A program made the translations under genes and the position numbers. From Halospina sp040196175 (GTDB taxonomy: Bacteria > Pseudomonadota > Gammaproteobacteria > Pseudomonadales > Oleiphilaceae), in the NCBI RefSeq assembly GCF_040196175.1, contig NZ_JBEFNF010000006.1, positions 62,001 through 126,000 on the forward strand: a DNA stretch of 64,000 bases, in the 5' to 3' direction. Of this stretch, positions 1-9,380 are shown one piece after another. The notes under the pieces are model-generated. The model was not told the DNA's origin. It searched no databases and saw nothing but the letters and a program-made list of their open reading frames with translations. Every line of letters starts with the position of its first letter. The first letter of the stretch is position 1.

Positions 1-529
1 GCATGTCCAGGCTTTCGTGGTTCACCACCAGCAGCCCGCGGTTGTCGGCGCCGTTAATGGGGAAGAAGTGCATGCCGTCGTGCCATTCGCCACTCTGCTG
101 GTTCTGCTCGTCCGCAGTATTGCTGCCATCGGCATTGAACGCCGGAAAGGCGCCCAGTATCCCGGTGCCCCAGGGGATGAGCACGTCATAGGTATAGCCC
201 TCTGGCAGGACGACGTCGTTCACGTCCTCGCCAGCAACGCCCTGCACGGAGTCGAACGAAAGCTGCGCGACCCGATCAGGATCAGAGCCACCACCGCTGG
301 TTTCTCCGCCGTTACCGCTATCACTGCTGCACGCTGACAGGCCGGCGCCCATGAACAGAGTGCCAGCCGCCATTTCGAGGCTGCCTCGCAATGCATCTCG
401 GCGCGACAGGCGGGCCTGGACTATGTTGCGGAAAGGCGTGCTCTGGTTGTTATGCTTGCTCGGTGACGTCTTGCCCCGCTTGGGTCTGTGCTTCCCAGGA
501 AGGTTAAGCGTCTGATCATCTTGCCCCAT
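1..529 (-). CDS. PhoX/DUF839-family phosphatase, N-terminal part (cut by the window edge)
   Basis: This is the first 176 or so codons of a gene that runs off the left edge. The reading frame opens with MGQDD at base 529, after a good Shine-Dalgarno (GAGAGGGA). It has a long basic leader, then the twin-arginine sequence LSRRDALRG, a hydrophobic stretch and ACSSDSG, so export by the Tat pathway is likely. The mature part contains VVLPEGYTYDVLIPWG and the segment FFPINGADNRGLLVVNHE, which are typical of the PhoX/DUF839 family of Ca/Fe-dependent alkaline phosphatases. The catalytic metal site lies outside the window. The family call is good; activity cannot be judged from this fragment. Confidence 0.8.
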   Translation of the reverse strand, partial: MGQDDQTLNLPGKHRPKRGKTSPSKHNNQSTPFRNIVQARLSRRDALRGSLEMAAGTLFMGAGLSACSSDSGNGGETSGGGSDPDRVAQLSFDSVQGVAGEDVNDVVLPEGYTYDVLIPWGTGILGAFPAFNADGSNTADEQNQQSGEWHDGMHFFPINGADNRGLLVVNHESLDM

Positions 530-755
530 GTTGATCCCTCTCTTGGTTTCTTGGTCCTCGTAGGTTCCAGCTACTTTAAGAGGGCGTTATGACACGCCGA
601 TGAATTCAGGGTCTGAAAATCCCCCTTCCCAGAATTTCAGTAACAGCACAAAGCGGCGCCCCATATCACGGGCGCCCCGGCCACTGGTTATCCGGGGTTG
701 TCGGGCCTTAGAATATGGCCTCCACGGACCCAGCACACAGGCCAGCCCGATCATC

Positions 756-1937
756 ATGCCCACCTCCTACGATGTCATCATCATCGGCGCCGGCGCCGCC
801 GGGCTCATGTGCGCCGCCACGGCCGGCTACCGCGGCCGCCGGGTACTAGTGATCGAGCACGCCCGCCGTCCTGGCCGCAAGATCCTCATGTCCGGGGGCG
901 GGCGATGCAATTTCACCAACCTCAACAGCACCCCGGCGAACTTCCTGTCCGACAACCCCGGTTTCTGCATTTCCGCCCTCAAGCGTTATACCCCGGACCA
1001 TTTCCTGGAGCTGGTGGAACGCCACGGCATCGAGCACGAGGAGAAAGCCGCCGGCCAGCTGTTCTGCCAGGACTCGAGCCGGGAGATTGTGGATCTTCTG
1101 ATGACCGAAGCTCAGTGGGCAGGCGTTGAGGTAATGACCCGAACCACGGTAGAGACAGTAGCAACACAGAATGGCGGCTATACGCTGAGCACCAGCGCCG
1201 GGCAATTTCATTCGCAAGCGCTGGTGGTCGCCTGTGGCGGGCTCTCCATACCCACCATGGGGGCAACTGGCTTTGGCTATGAGCTGGCCCGCCAATTCGG
1301 GCTCCCTGTTATTCCCACGCAGGCCGGGCTGGTGCCGTTCACACTGACACCCAATCTGAAGACACAGCTGGCACCGCTGGCTGGCATCAGCTGTCCGGTG
1401 GCGGTCTCTTGCAATGGCGAACAGTTCCGCGAACCCATGCTCGTTACCCACAAGGGGCTCAGCGGCCCTGCCATGCTTCAGATTTCGAGCTTCTGGCGCC
1501 CCGGTGAGGCACTGACGATCGACCTGCTTCCTGATAGGGACGCAGCCCAGTGGCTGGCGGACCAGCGCCAACAGCATCCTAACCGCGGGATTGGGCGAGC
1601 CCTCAGCGAGGCGCTGCCCAAGCGCTTTGCCCAGGCGTTTGCGGATCTTCAGGGCTGGCAGGAGCCGCTTCAGCACTTCAGCAAGTCAGAACTGGCCAGT
1701 ACCGCAGAAACCCTGAATGATTGGCAGCTGACCCCGGCGGGCACCGAAGGGTACCGGACCGCCGAGGTCACTCTCGGCGGCGTCGATACCCAGGCATTGT
1801 CGTCAAAGACCATGGAGGTCCATGATCGACCCGGGCTTTTCTTCATTGGCGAGGTCGTGGATGTGACCGGTCACCTGGGCGGCCACAATTTCCAGTGGGC
1901 CTGGGCCTCTGGCGTTGCCGCCGGTCAGGCGGTCTAG
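756..1937 (+). CDS. BaiN/YhiN-family FAD-dependent oxidoreductase (HI0933-like flavoprotein)
   Basis: This 393-residue flavoprotein has an N-terminal dinucleotide-binding motif (VIIIGAGAAGLMCA), the family signature GGGRCNFTN near residue 50, LSGPAMLQIS, and the C-terminal block GEVVDVTGHLGGHNFQWAWA that closes the FAD site. Length matches the HI0933/YhiN family. An in-frame ATG exists at 600, but a start at 756 gives the family's usual N terminus, and a TAGAAT -10-like box at 709-714 would start transcription after 600. No strong Shine-Dalgarno is visible before 756. The physiological substrate of bacterial YhiN proteins is unknown; BaiN acts on bile-acid intermediates in gut clostridia, which need not apply here. 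Confidence 0.9.
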   Translation: MPTSYDVIIIGAGAAGLMCAATAGYRGRRVLVIEHARRPGRKILMSGGGRCNFTNLNSTPANFLSDNPGFCISALKRYTPDHFLELVERHGIEHEEKAAGQLFCQDSSREIVDLLMTEAQWAGVEVMTRTTVETVATQNGGYTLSTSAGQFHSQALVVACGGLSIPTMGATGFGYELARQFGLPVIPTQAGLVPFTLTPNLKTQLAPLAGISCPVAVSCNGEQFREPMLVTHKGLSGPAMLQISSFWRPGEALTIDLLPDRDAAQWLADQRQQHPNRGIGRALSEALPKRFAQAFADLQGWQEPLQHFSKSELASTAETLNDWQLTPAGTEGYRTAEVTLGGVDTQALSSKTMEVHDRPGLFFIGEVVDVTGHLGGHNFQWAWASGVAAGQAV

Positions 1938-1946
1938 GAGCAAAGC

Positions 1947-2816
1947 ATGATCATCCTTGTGCTCATCACCATCCTCTGGGCCTTCTCGTTCAGCCTGATC
2001 GGGGTCTATCTTGCCGGGAATGTGGACAACGACTTCGCAGTGCTCACCCGCGTGCTGTGCGGGGCACTGGTATTCCTGCCGCTGTTGCGGTGGCGGGGCG
2101 TACCGAGCGGCTTCCAGCTGGGCATGACGCTGGTAGGTGCCAGCCAGTTCGGCATCACTTATTTGCTGCTGTACCGCTCTTTCGCCTTCCTCTCTGTTCC
2201 CGAGGTGCTGCTGTTCACCGTATTCACGCCCATCTACATCACCCTGCTGGATGATGCCCTGCACCGACGCTTCGCCCCGGTGGCCCTGCTCGCCGCCGCG
2301 CTGGCCACACTGGGCGCGGCGATCATCCGCTATGATGGACTCAGCGAGTCCTACATTACGGGGTTTGTCATGCTGCAGGGTGCCAATCTCGCCTTCGCCG
2401 CCGGTCAGGTGGGTTACCGCCGCCTGTATGAACGCTACTCACCGGCCGCGCCGGCCGCGCGCCTTTTCGGCTATTTCTTTTTGGGTGCCATTCTGGTAGC
2501 CCTGCCGTCTTTCCTGATCTTTGGTGACAGGCAGATGCTGCCGGCTACACCATGGCAATGGCTGGTTCTGGGCTGGCTGGGGTTCGCTGCCTCGGGCGCC
2601 GGGCTGTTTTTCTGGAACCAGGGGGCCCGCAAGGTGGACGCCGGCACACTGGCGGTTATGAACAACGCGCTGGTGCCTGCGGGGCTGCTGGTCAACCTGC
2701 TGATCTGGAACCGGGATGCAGACCTTCTGGGACTCGCGCTCGGCGGCGGGCTCATCGGCGTGTCGCTGTGGGTGAACCAGTTTTTCCGCAGTGAACTGAA
2801 GGGCGTGAAGCCGTGA
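1947..2816 (+). CDS. EamA/DMT-family membrane transporter
   Basis: This 289-residue integral membrane protein is made of about ten hydrophobic segments in two halves, the EamA (drug/metabolite transporter) layout. It opens with IILVLITILWAFSFSLIGV, typical of the first EamA helix, and the second repeat contains WLVLGWLGFAASGAGLFFWN. A GGAG Shine-Dalgarno lies 6 bases before the ATG. It sits 9 bases after the BaiN-like gene and overlaps the next gene by 4 bases, so the three are likely one transcript. The substrate cannot be read from the sequence; members export amino acids, purines, metabolites or drugs. Confidence 0.85.
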   Translation: MIILVLITILWAFSFSLIGVYLAGNVDNDFAVLTRVLCGALVFLPLLRWRGVPSGFQLGMTLVGASQFGITYLLLYRSFAFLSVPEVLLFTVFTPIYITLLDDALHRRFAPVALLAAALATLGAAIIRYDGLSESYITGFVMLQGANLAFAAGQVGYRRLYERYSPAAPAARLFGYFFLGAILVALPSFLIFGDRQMLPATPWQWLVLGWLGFAASGAGLFFWNQGARKVDAGTLAVMNNALVPAGLLVNLLIWNRDADLLGLALGGGLIGVSLWVNQFFRSELKGVKP

Positions 2817-3733
2817 CCATCGCAACGGACGCTCCCACACGGATCCATACCCTGACGACTCCGGATAATCGCCAGCTGATGGGTCTCGAAACCGGCGCGG
2901 AAAATGGCACTCCCCTGGTCTACGCTCACGGCATGCCCGGCTCGGCGCTGGAGGCTCTGTTTCTGCATGAGCAGGCGCTGATGGCGGGATTCCGGGTGCT
3001 GGCCCTGGACCGGCCTGGCATCCGTGACTCCAGCTACCAGCCGGACCGGACGCTCCTTGACTACCCCCGGGATCTGGCTTTGTTCCTGGATCACCTGGCG
3101 ATTGAACAGTGCGTCCACATGGGCTGGTCGAGCGGCGGATCTCGGACCCTGGCGGCGGCCCATGAGCTGCCGGGGCGGGTGCAACTCGCGGTGCTGCTTT
3201 CCAGCTATACCCATTTCCGGGAAATGCCAGGTGCCCAACGACTGCTGCTTCGCACGCTCTGGCCCGGGCCACTCATTGCGGATATCAGCCCGGCGCTGTT
3301 CCAGGGAGTGGTTTCACTAATCACCGCCATTGCACAGCGGCGACCGGATTTCTATATGGCACGGGCACGCAGCCTGTTCAGCGATGCGGATCACGCCATC
3401 CTGGCGGACCCTGGCCAGATCCGGCGTTTCCGGGCCAGTCAACTGGCCTGCCTGAACTCCGGCGCCCGCGCCATTGCCACGGACCTGCTGACGGAGATGG
3501 GTGACTGGGGGTTCCGGCTCGGGGATATCCATACCCGGACGCTGATCAATCAGGGCGCCGAGGACCAGCTTCTGCCCCCGGCCTATGCCCGGCATCTTGC
3601 CCGCACGCTTCCGGATTCCAGGCTCACGATGCTGCCACACTCCGGCCATTTCTACCCGTTGAGCAGGCCCTTTCAGGGCGACCTGTTCCACCGCCTCAGG
3701 GAGGAGCTCAGCTCACCTCGCGGTGGCCAATGA
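2813..3733 (+). CDS. alpha/beta hydrolase
   Basis: This 306-residue alpha/beta-hydrolase has the oxyanion segment YAHGMPGS (residues 37-44), nucleophile elbow GWSSG with Ser106, an acid in INQGAEDQLLP and the catalytic His in PHSGHFYPL. The start is a GTG overlapping the transporter stop (GTGA, 4 bases), so translation is probably coupled. The substrate is unknown. The pairing with an EamA exporter suggests that a small molecule is hydrolysed and its product exported, but that is inference. The 3' end overlaps the convergent RND gene by 26 bases. Confidence 0.85.
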   Translation: MTIATDAPTRIHTLTTPDNRQLMGLETGAENGTPLVYAHGMPGSALEALFLHEQALMAGFRVLALDRPGIRDSSYQPDRTLLDYPRDLALFLDHLAIEQCVHMGWSSGGSRTLAAAHELPGRVQLAVLLSSYTHFREMPGAQRLLLRTLWPGPLIADISPALFQGVVSLITAIAQRRPDFYMARARSLFSDADHAILADPGQIRRFRASQLACLNSGARAIATDLLTEMGDWGFRLGDIHTRTLINQGAEDQLLPPAYARHLARTLPDSRLTMLPHSGHFYPLSRPFQGDLFHRLREELSSPRGGQ

Positions 3734-6700
3734 ACACGTAGTAGGCCAGCGGTACCACGATCACCGTAAGCAGAGTCGAAAGGGCAAGCCCGAAAATCAG
3801 CGAGATCGCCAGACCGTTGAAGATCGGATCCATCAGGATGAAGAAAGCCCCCAGCATCGCGGACACGGCCGTTAACGCGATGGGCTTGATGCGCACGGCA
3901 CTGGCCATGACAACGGCCTCTTCCAACGGCCTGCCCGCCTGCAGCAGCTGCCGAATGAACACCACCAGCAGAATGGAATTGCGAACGATGATGCCGGCCA
4001 ACGCGATCATCCCGATCATGCTGGTGGCGGTGAACTCCTTACCCAACAAGGCATGGCCCGGCATGATGCCGATGAGCGTCAGGGGGATGGGCATCATCAC
4101 GATCAGCGGCAGTCCGTAGGAACCAAACTGCGCCACCAGCAGCAGGAAGATGGCGATGATCCCAACAGCATAGGCAATGCCCATATCCCGAAAGGTTTCA
4201 TAGGTGATCTGCCACTCGCCGTCCCACTTGATCGCGGCACTATCCGGCCATTCCGGCTGCTGGATGTAGTACTGAGGCAGGTTATCCAGTTCACCCGCCA
4301 TACGGAACATGCCATACAGAGGGGAATCCACATCGCCCGCCATATCGGCCGTGACGTAGCTCACCGGCATCAGGTTCTTGTGATGGATGGCCCCGGGCCA
4401 GGTACTGGGTTCAATGGAAGCAACCTGTGCCAGAGGCACCAGCTCACCGGAACGGTTCCGAACCTGGAGAGACAGCAGCGCCGCCTTCTGAGCCCGATCC
4501 CCCTCATCCAGAATCACCCGTATCGGAACGGCATATTTGGCATTGGGGTCGTGGAAGTACTCGAGATTGCGTTTACCCAGGGTGGCCGAAAGCACATCCA
4601 CCACCTGAGCCTGGGAAATCCCCAGGGTAGCGGCCCGCTGGCGATCGACCACCACACGCCAGCGCTCAACCGGCGCCTCCACGGTGGTGTCGATGTCCAC
4701 CAGGCCCTGGATGCCCGCCATGCGCTCAGCCAGTGACTGGGCTTGCCGGGCACGAGCCTGGGGACTAGGCCCATAGACCTCAGCAACCACCGGCGACAGC
4801 ACAGGGGGCCCCGGCGGCACTTCCACAATCTTCACAGCCGCCCCGTATCGTTCACCGATCGCTGTGAGCGGCGCCCGCATGGTCTGGGCAATGTCATGGG
4901 AGGCCTTTTCCCGCTCGTCTTTCAGGTTGACCTGGAGATCCCCCTGCCACGGCGCCTGACGCAGGTAGTACTGGCGGACCAGACCATTGAAGTTGATGGG
5001 CGACGCGGTTCCGGCATAGGCCTGCCAGTTGGTCACCGCCTCATGCTCCTCAAGATAACCCCCCATCGCCGTCAGAACCTGCTGGGTGGTTTCCATGGGC
5101 GTATTCTCCGGCATCTCCACCACCACCTGGAGTTCTGACTTATCGTCAAAGGGAAGCATCTTGAGGATCACCAGCATGAAGACCGGTAGAGCCGCTGCAA
5201 CCAGTGTTAACGCAATAACACCCGAGGCCAGACTGTGCCGGCGCCAGCTGTGATTGCTCATGAAAGGCGTAAGCACACGGCTGAACAGGCGATAGAGACG
5301 TGGATTGACGGCTTCCGTGTCACGCTCACTTTCCCCTCCCCCACGATCACGGCGCCGCACGAGTCGCAGGGCCAGCCAGGGCGTAAGGATGAACGCCACC
5401 AGCTGTGACAGCACCATCCCGGCGGCGGCATTGATGGGAATAGGGCTCATATAAGGGCCCATCAACCCGGTGACGAAAGCCATGGGCAGCAGGGCCGCCA
5501 TGATGGTCAGGCTGGCCATGATAGTGGGCGTACCAACCTCATCCACAGCCGTGGGGATCACCCGGATCGCCTCGTCATCGGCGTTCTGAATGCGCCGGTT
5601 AACGTTCTCCACGATCACAATGGCGTCATCCACCAGAATCCCGATGGCAAAAATCAGAGCGAATAGCGATACCCGATTCAGGGTGAACCCCCAAGCCCAG
5701 GAAAAGACCAGCGTGAGCAGCAGGGTCAGAAGGACGGATATACCCACCACCATGGCCTGACGCCACCCCATCAACGCCAACACCAGCAGCATCACGGAGA
5801 GTGTGGCCATGATCAGGTCCGAGATGAGCTTGCGCGCTTTGTCGCTGGCGGTCTGACCATAATCGCGGGTAGTGAGCACCTCAACAGCGTCCGGAATAAC
5901 CCGCCCGCGCAGCTGCTCCAGGCGATCCGAAACCGCCGTTGTTACATCGATGGCGTTCTCACCGGTTTTCTTGGCCACCGCCAGGGTCACCGCCGGATAA
6001 CGTTCCCCCGGCGCCCGCTCACCCGCAGGGCCAAATCCCAGCTGGACCGAGGCATCCGGAACCGTGCCCCCACGGCTGACCGACGCCACGTCCGACAGAT
6101 GAACTGCGGCGCCGTTGTTCTGCGCCACCACGAGAGACCGCAGCGCATCCACCTGCTGCAGTGGCTCCCCTGGCTGAACCGGGATGGACAGCCCTGACCG
6201 GGTAATCCGGGTTTCCTGGCCGGTTGCGTTGGCAGCTCGGATCGCCTGCTGGAGGTCGCTGACGCTCAGACCATAACCAGCCAGGCGCGCGGGCTCGATA
6301 CGAACGTCGAGACGATCCTGGATACCACCCACCGTATAGATGTCCCGCGTCCCGGGCACCCGTTTGAGTTCCGTCTCGAGGGTATGCGCAAGGCGCGTCA
6401 GATCCTCGGCGCTGTGACGCCGTTGCGGATCATAAAGCGTCAGGGTCATGACCGGGACATCATCAATGCCCCGGGGCTTCACTACAGGTTCGCCAGCGCC
6501 CAACCCTTTGGGAAACCAGTCATTGTTGGACTGGACCTTGTTGTGGATACGCACAAGCGCTTCCCGCCTGGGAATCCCAACCTCAAACTGGACCGTGATT
6601 ACCGCCTGCCCCTGACGCGAGACCGAGTAGATATCGTCAACGCCTCGGATCTCATCGAGGATCTGTTCGCCCGGAGTGGCGATCAGACTTTCAACCTCAC

Positions 6701-6896
6701 GGGCACTGGCTCCTGGGAAGGTCACCATGACGTCCACCATGGTGACGTCAATCTGGGGCTCTTCCTCCTTGGGCGTAACGATGACCGCAACAACCCCAAG
6801 CACAAGCCCGATCAGCGCGAGCAGCGGGGTGAGGCGATTGTTCTGGAAAACCCGAGCGATCTGCCCGGACGGCCCGAGCCTGCCATTGTGTGTCAT
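3708..6896 (-). CDS. RND-family efflux pump, inner-membrane permease (second system)
   Basis: This 1062-residue RND permease has the family layout: a first transmembrane helix near residues 23-41, a large periplasmic porter domain, a helix bundle around 355-510, a second periplasmic loop and a terminal helix bundle. The proton-relay helix reads GILVDDAIVIVENV, with the Asp pair at about 423-424. It lacks the usual N-terminal FxxRP start of HAE1 pumps and instead has a short polar leader before NNRLTPLLAL, as in the less studied RND branch that pairs with short adaptors. Its ATG overlaps the stop of the adaptor gene (TGATG), so the two are translationally coupled. Substrate unknown. Confidence 0.93.
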   Translation of the reverse strand: MTHNGRLGPSGQIARVFQNNRLTPLLALIGLVLGVVAVIVTPKEEEPQIDVTMVDVMVTFPGASAREVESLIATPGEQILDEIRGVDDIYSVSRQGQAVITVQFEVGIPRREALVRIHNKVQSNNDWFPKGLGAGEPVVKPRGIDDVPVMTLTLYDPQRRHSAEDLTRLAHTLETELKRVPGTRDIYTVGGIQDRLDVRIEPARLAGYGLSVSDLQQAIRAANATGQETRITRSGLSIPVQPGEPLQQVDALRSLVVAQNNGAAVHLSDVASVSRGGTVPDASVQLGFGPAGERAPGERYPAVTLAVAKKTGENAIDVTTAVSDRLEQLRGRVIPDAVEVLTTRDYGQTASDKARKLISDLIMATLSVMLLVLALMGWRQAMVVGISVLLTLLLTLVFSWAWGFTLNRVSLFALIFAIGILVDDAIVIVENVNRRIQNADDEAIRVIPTAVDEVGTPTIMASLTIMAALLPMAFVTGLMGPYMSPIPINAAAGMVLSQLVAFILTPWLALRLVRRRDRGGGESERDTEAVNPRLYRLFSRVLTPFMSNHSWRRHSLASGVIALTLVAAALPVFMLVILKMLPFDDKSELQVVVEMPENTPMETTQQVLTAMGGYLEEHEAVTNWQAYAGTASPINFNGLVRQYYLRQAPWQGDLQVNLKDEREKASHDIAQTMRAPLTAIGERYGAAVKIVEVPPGPPVLSPVVAEVYGPSPQARARQAQSLAERMAGIQGLVDIDTTVEAPVERWRVVVDRQRAATLGISQAQVVDVLSATLGKRNLEYFHDPNAKYAVPIRVILDEGDRAQKAALLSLQVRNRSGELVPLAQVASIEPSTWPGAIHHKNLMPVSYVTADMAGDVDSPLYGMFRMAGELDNLPQYYIQQPEWPDSAAIKWDGEWQITYETFRDMGIAYAVGIIAIFLLLVAQFGSYGLPLIVMMPIPLTLIGIMPGHALLGKEFTATSMIGMIALAGIIVRNSILLVVFIRQLLQAGRPLEEAVVMASAVRIKPIALTAVSAMLGAFFILMDPIFNGLAISLIFGLALSTLLTVIVVPLAYYVFIGHREVS

Positions 6897-7882
6897 CAGT
6901 AGAGAGCCTCGCGGCGCACGGATTCACCCTCGCCGACCCCGGCAAGCACTTCCACCCGATCACCCCGGTGGCTCCCCAGCCGAACCTGACGCAGCCGTGG
7001 CTCATCATCCGGCCCGCGCACGAATACCGCCCGTAACTCACCGCGGCGGTAGATGCTCGACTCAGGCACCCACAAGGCTTCCCGCTGGCCGACCGGGATG
7101 CCTACCTTGACCAGCATTCCGGGAAACAGCCGCGCCTCAGGATCCGTCAGCGCAAGCCGCAACCGGAAGCTGTGGCTCTGCTGATCTGCATAGGGGTAGA
7201 ACGTCATTGCTCCGGTTTGCAGTCGCTGACCGCCATCAAGGGTAACGATCGCCTGGCGCTCAGAGCGCACGCGGCTTGCGTACTGCTGGGGCAGCGAAAC
7301 CACCACCCGGAGCTTTTCCAGCGATAGCCCGCGCATCAATGGCTGCCCTGGGGAGACGGATTCTCCCATCTCAACCATGCGCTCGGTCACGATGCCACTG
7401 TAGGGGGCGTGCACACGGGTGTAGCTGAGCTGCTCGCGGGCTTCGGAGAGTGTGCCCTCAGCTCGTGAGACGCGGGCTTTGGCGCCATTAAAGCGATTCT
7501 GGGCCTGATCCAGATCCTGCTGGGAGGCGACATCGCGTTCATGCAGCTTTTGCACGCGTTCAAGATTCTGGCGGGCATCGGTGAGTTCGGCCTCGGCTTC
7601 TTCAAGACTGGAGCGAGCCTGTTCCAAACGAGCCTGCTCACTACTGTCCTCAAGACGGACGATGAGCTCACCCTCCGCAACGGCATCGTCCACATCATGG
7701 GGCAGTTCAACCACGGTTCCGGCGGTCTGGGCAGAGACCGTGCTTTCACGCACGGCCTCAATCATGCCATCAAGACGAAGCGTCTCAGTGAGTGTCTCCT
7801 GACTGACCGCCACCCACTCCGCGGAAGCGGCTTGCGTGCCACCCAGTAGACACAGAAGAACAATCATAAGAGCCCGGCGCAT
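6896..7882 (-). CDS. RND efflux periplasmic adaptor (membrane fusion protein), second system
   Basis: This 328-residue adaptor has a cleavable signal (MIVLLCLLGGTQAASA), a lipoyl half with AGTVVELPHDV, a long coiled-coil hairpin at about residues 75-155 (many E, Q, R, L heptads), the second lipoyl half TRVHAPYSGIVTERMVEMGE, and a beta-barrel region. A strong GAGGAGG Shine-Dalgarno precedes the ATG. It is coupled by TGATG to the RND permease. There is no outer-membrane channel gene after this pair, so it probably shares the channel encoded just upstream (7953-9380). The 70-base gap upstream holds a perfect dyad at 7897-7912. Confidence 0.92.
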   Translation of the reverse strand: MRRALMIVLLCLLGGTQAASAEWVAVSQETLTETLRLDGMIEAVRESTVSAQTAGTVVELPHDVDDAVAEGELIVRLEDSSEQARLEQARSSLEEAEAELTDARQNLERVQKLHERDVASQQDLDQAQNRFNGAKARVSRAEGTLSEAREQLSYTRVHAPYSGIVTERMVEMGESVSPGQPLMRGLSLEKLRVVVSLPQQYASRVRSERQAIVTLDGGQRLQTGAMTFYPYADQQSHSFRLRLALTDPEARLFPGMLVKVGIPVGQREALWVPESSIYRRGELRAVFVRGPDDEPRLRQVRLGSHRGDRVEVLAGVGEGESVRREALY

Positions 7883-7896
7883 GCCTGCCTCCTCGA

Positions 7897-7912
7897 ATTA
7901 GACCAAGCTAAT
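7897..7912. promoter_or_regulatory. inverted repeat upstream of the second efflux pair (possible operator)
   Basis: ATTAG, six bases, CTAAT form a perfect dyad 15 bases before the adaptor ATG, just ahead of its Shine-Dalgarno. The 16-base span with an ATTAG/CTAAT frame is the size of a regulator half-site pair and looks like a LysR-type box, but no LysR gene is nearby. It lies between two otherwise tightly packed efflux gene sets, so it could give the adaptor-pump pair its own control. Short dyads of this kind also occur by chance. Confidence 0.3.
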
Positions 7913-7952
7913 ATGAGAGTCTAGCATCCGCATGCCCGGACAGGAAGGTAAC

Positions 7953-9380
7953 TCAGGACGGGGCGTCAGCCTCATCCAGCGCCCAGCCACCGCCCATGGC
8001 CTTGAACAGGGTCGCCGTCGCATTAAGTCGATCACGAATGGCATTGGTGAGCGTCAACTCCGCGTCGAGCAATACCCGCTGGGTATCCTGCACCGTCAGG
8101 AAATCCGTCAGACCTTCCTCATAGCGCAGCTCGGCCAGTTCCAGTGTTTTCTCCAATGCCGTCACTTGATCCCGCAGTCGGCTCACACGTTCATCCGTTG
8201 CCTTATAGACGGCCAGGGCATCGCGTACCTCACGGAACGCCTCCTGCAGGGTCACCCGGTACTGGGTCTCGGCCTGATCACGCAGACTGCGAGCGGCCTC
8301 CACCCGTGCCTTATTGCGACCGAAATCGAAGATCGGGCCAAGCACGGAAGCGCCGACTTCCCAGGTCTCCGCCGGAGCGGTGAACAGGTCGCCTGACTCG
8401 ATGGCAGCACTGCCTGCGGAACCACGGAGGTTGAAGCTGGGCAGGCGTTGCGCCTGGGCCACACCGACCTCCTCTGTCGCTGCGATAATGGCTGCTTCGG
8501 CAGCCCGGATGTCCGGACGGCGCTCCAGAAGATTGGAGGGCAGAACTTCCGGGACCTGCTCGGGCAACGTGATATCACCGAGGCTGCCTTCACCGAAATC
8601 CAACTCGCTGGTGAGTTCACGTGGTGTCATGCCCACGAGCACCCCCAGAGCCGTCTTCAACTGGGCAACACGCTGGCGCTGCTGAGGCACCAGTGCACGC
8701 GTCGCTTCCAGCTCGGATTCCGCCTGGCGGAGGGTCAGCTCATCAGTGTCACCGCCTTCATAACGGGCCCGCTCGATCCGAACGGTTTCCTCGCGCGTCT
8801 CCAGCGTGCGCTCGGCAATGGCAAGGGAGCGCTGGGCCGCACGCAGCTCGGTATAGGTGGCCACCACATCCGCGATGGTGCTAAGGCGCACCGAGTCATG
8901 GGTGAACACCGACTCCTGCAGCGCCGCCTCGGCGGCATCACTCTGGCTTTCCAGCCGGCCCCACAGATCGACCTCATAACTGAGCAGGCCGGTTACCGAA
9001 AACATGTTCCCGGTGCTACGGCCACCCAGTGGATTGGCCGCGCCGGATTCGCGCCCCCGGGCGGCATCAGCCTGGCCCTCGATGGTGGGCATCTGCTCGG
9101 CATCCGCCAGCCCCAGCCGGGCGCGGGCCTCCTGCAGCCGCTGATACTGCAGCTGCATGTTGAGGTTATCGTCCAGAGCCCGTTCCACAAGGCGGTTGAG
9201 CACGGGGTCGTCAAACCGGTGCCACCAATTGGACCAGTCCGCACGCTCTTCGCCGGTCAGAAGAACCTCGTCCGGCCACTCTTCCGGCACCTCCACCTGC
9301 GGCTCCTTATATTCCGGGCCGACCGCACAGCCCGCCAGGAGTAAAGGCAACGTCAGTGTTGCAAGCAGTGCCCTACGCAT
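7953..9380 (-). CDS. outer-membrane efflux channel lipoprotein, NodT/OprM family
   Basis: This 475-residue channel has a lipoprotein signal ending LLLAGCAVGPEY, so Cys18 is the likely lipidated residue. It has the two internally repeated outer-membrane-efflux-protein domains rich in coiled coil (for example LSTIADVVATYTELRAAQRS and its counterpart LQEAFREVRDALAVYKATDE). Family length and the LAGC(A/T)VGP(E/D)Y opening are typical of OprM/NodT proteins. A GGGGAGG Shine-Dalgarno lies inside the end of the RND gene, and the two genes overlap by 8 bases. It completes the tripartite pump and is the only channel gene in this block. Confidence 0.93.
   Translation of the reverse strand: MRRALLATLTLPLLLAGCAVGPEYKEPQVEVPEEWPDEVLLTGEERADWSNWWHRFDDPVLNRLVERALDDNLNMQLQYQRLQEARARLGLADAEQMPTIEGQADAARGRESGAANPLGGRSTGNMFSVTGLLSYEVDLWGRLESQSDAAEAALQESVFTHDSVRLSTIADVVATYTELRAAQRSLAIAERTLETREETVRIERARYEGGDTDELTLRQAESELEATRALVPQQRQRVAQLKTALGVLVGMTPRELTSELDFGEGSLGDITLPEQVPEVLPSNLLERRPDIRAAEAAIIAATEEVGVAQAQRLPSFNLRGSAGSAAIESGDLFTAPAETWEVGASVLGPIFDFGRNKARVEAARSLRDQAETQYRVTLQEAFREVRDALAVYKATDERVSRLRDQVTALEKTLELAELRYEEGLTDFLTVQDTQRVLLDAELTLTNAIRDRLNATATLFKAMGGGWALDEADAPS

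Noticed and set aside
575..600. Possible Pho box ahead of the PhoX-type gene
   Set aside because: Only one GTGTCAT half-site is seen; the second repeat 11 bases on does not match, so a PhoB site is not supported.
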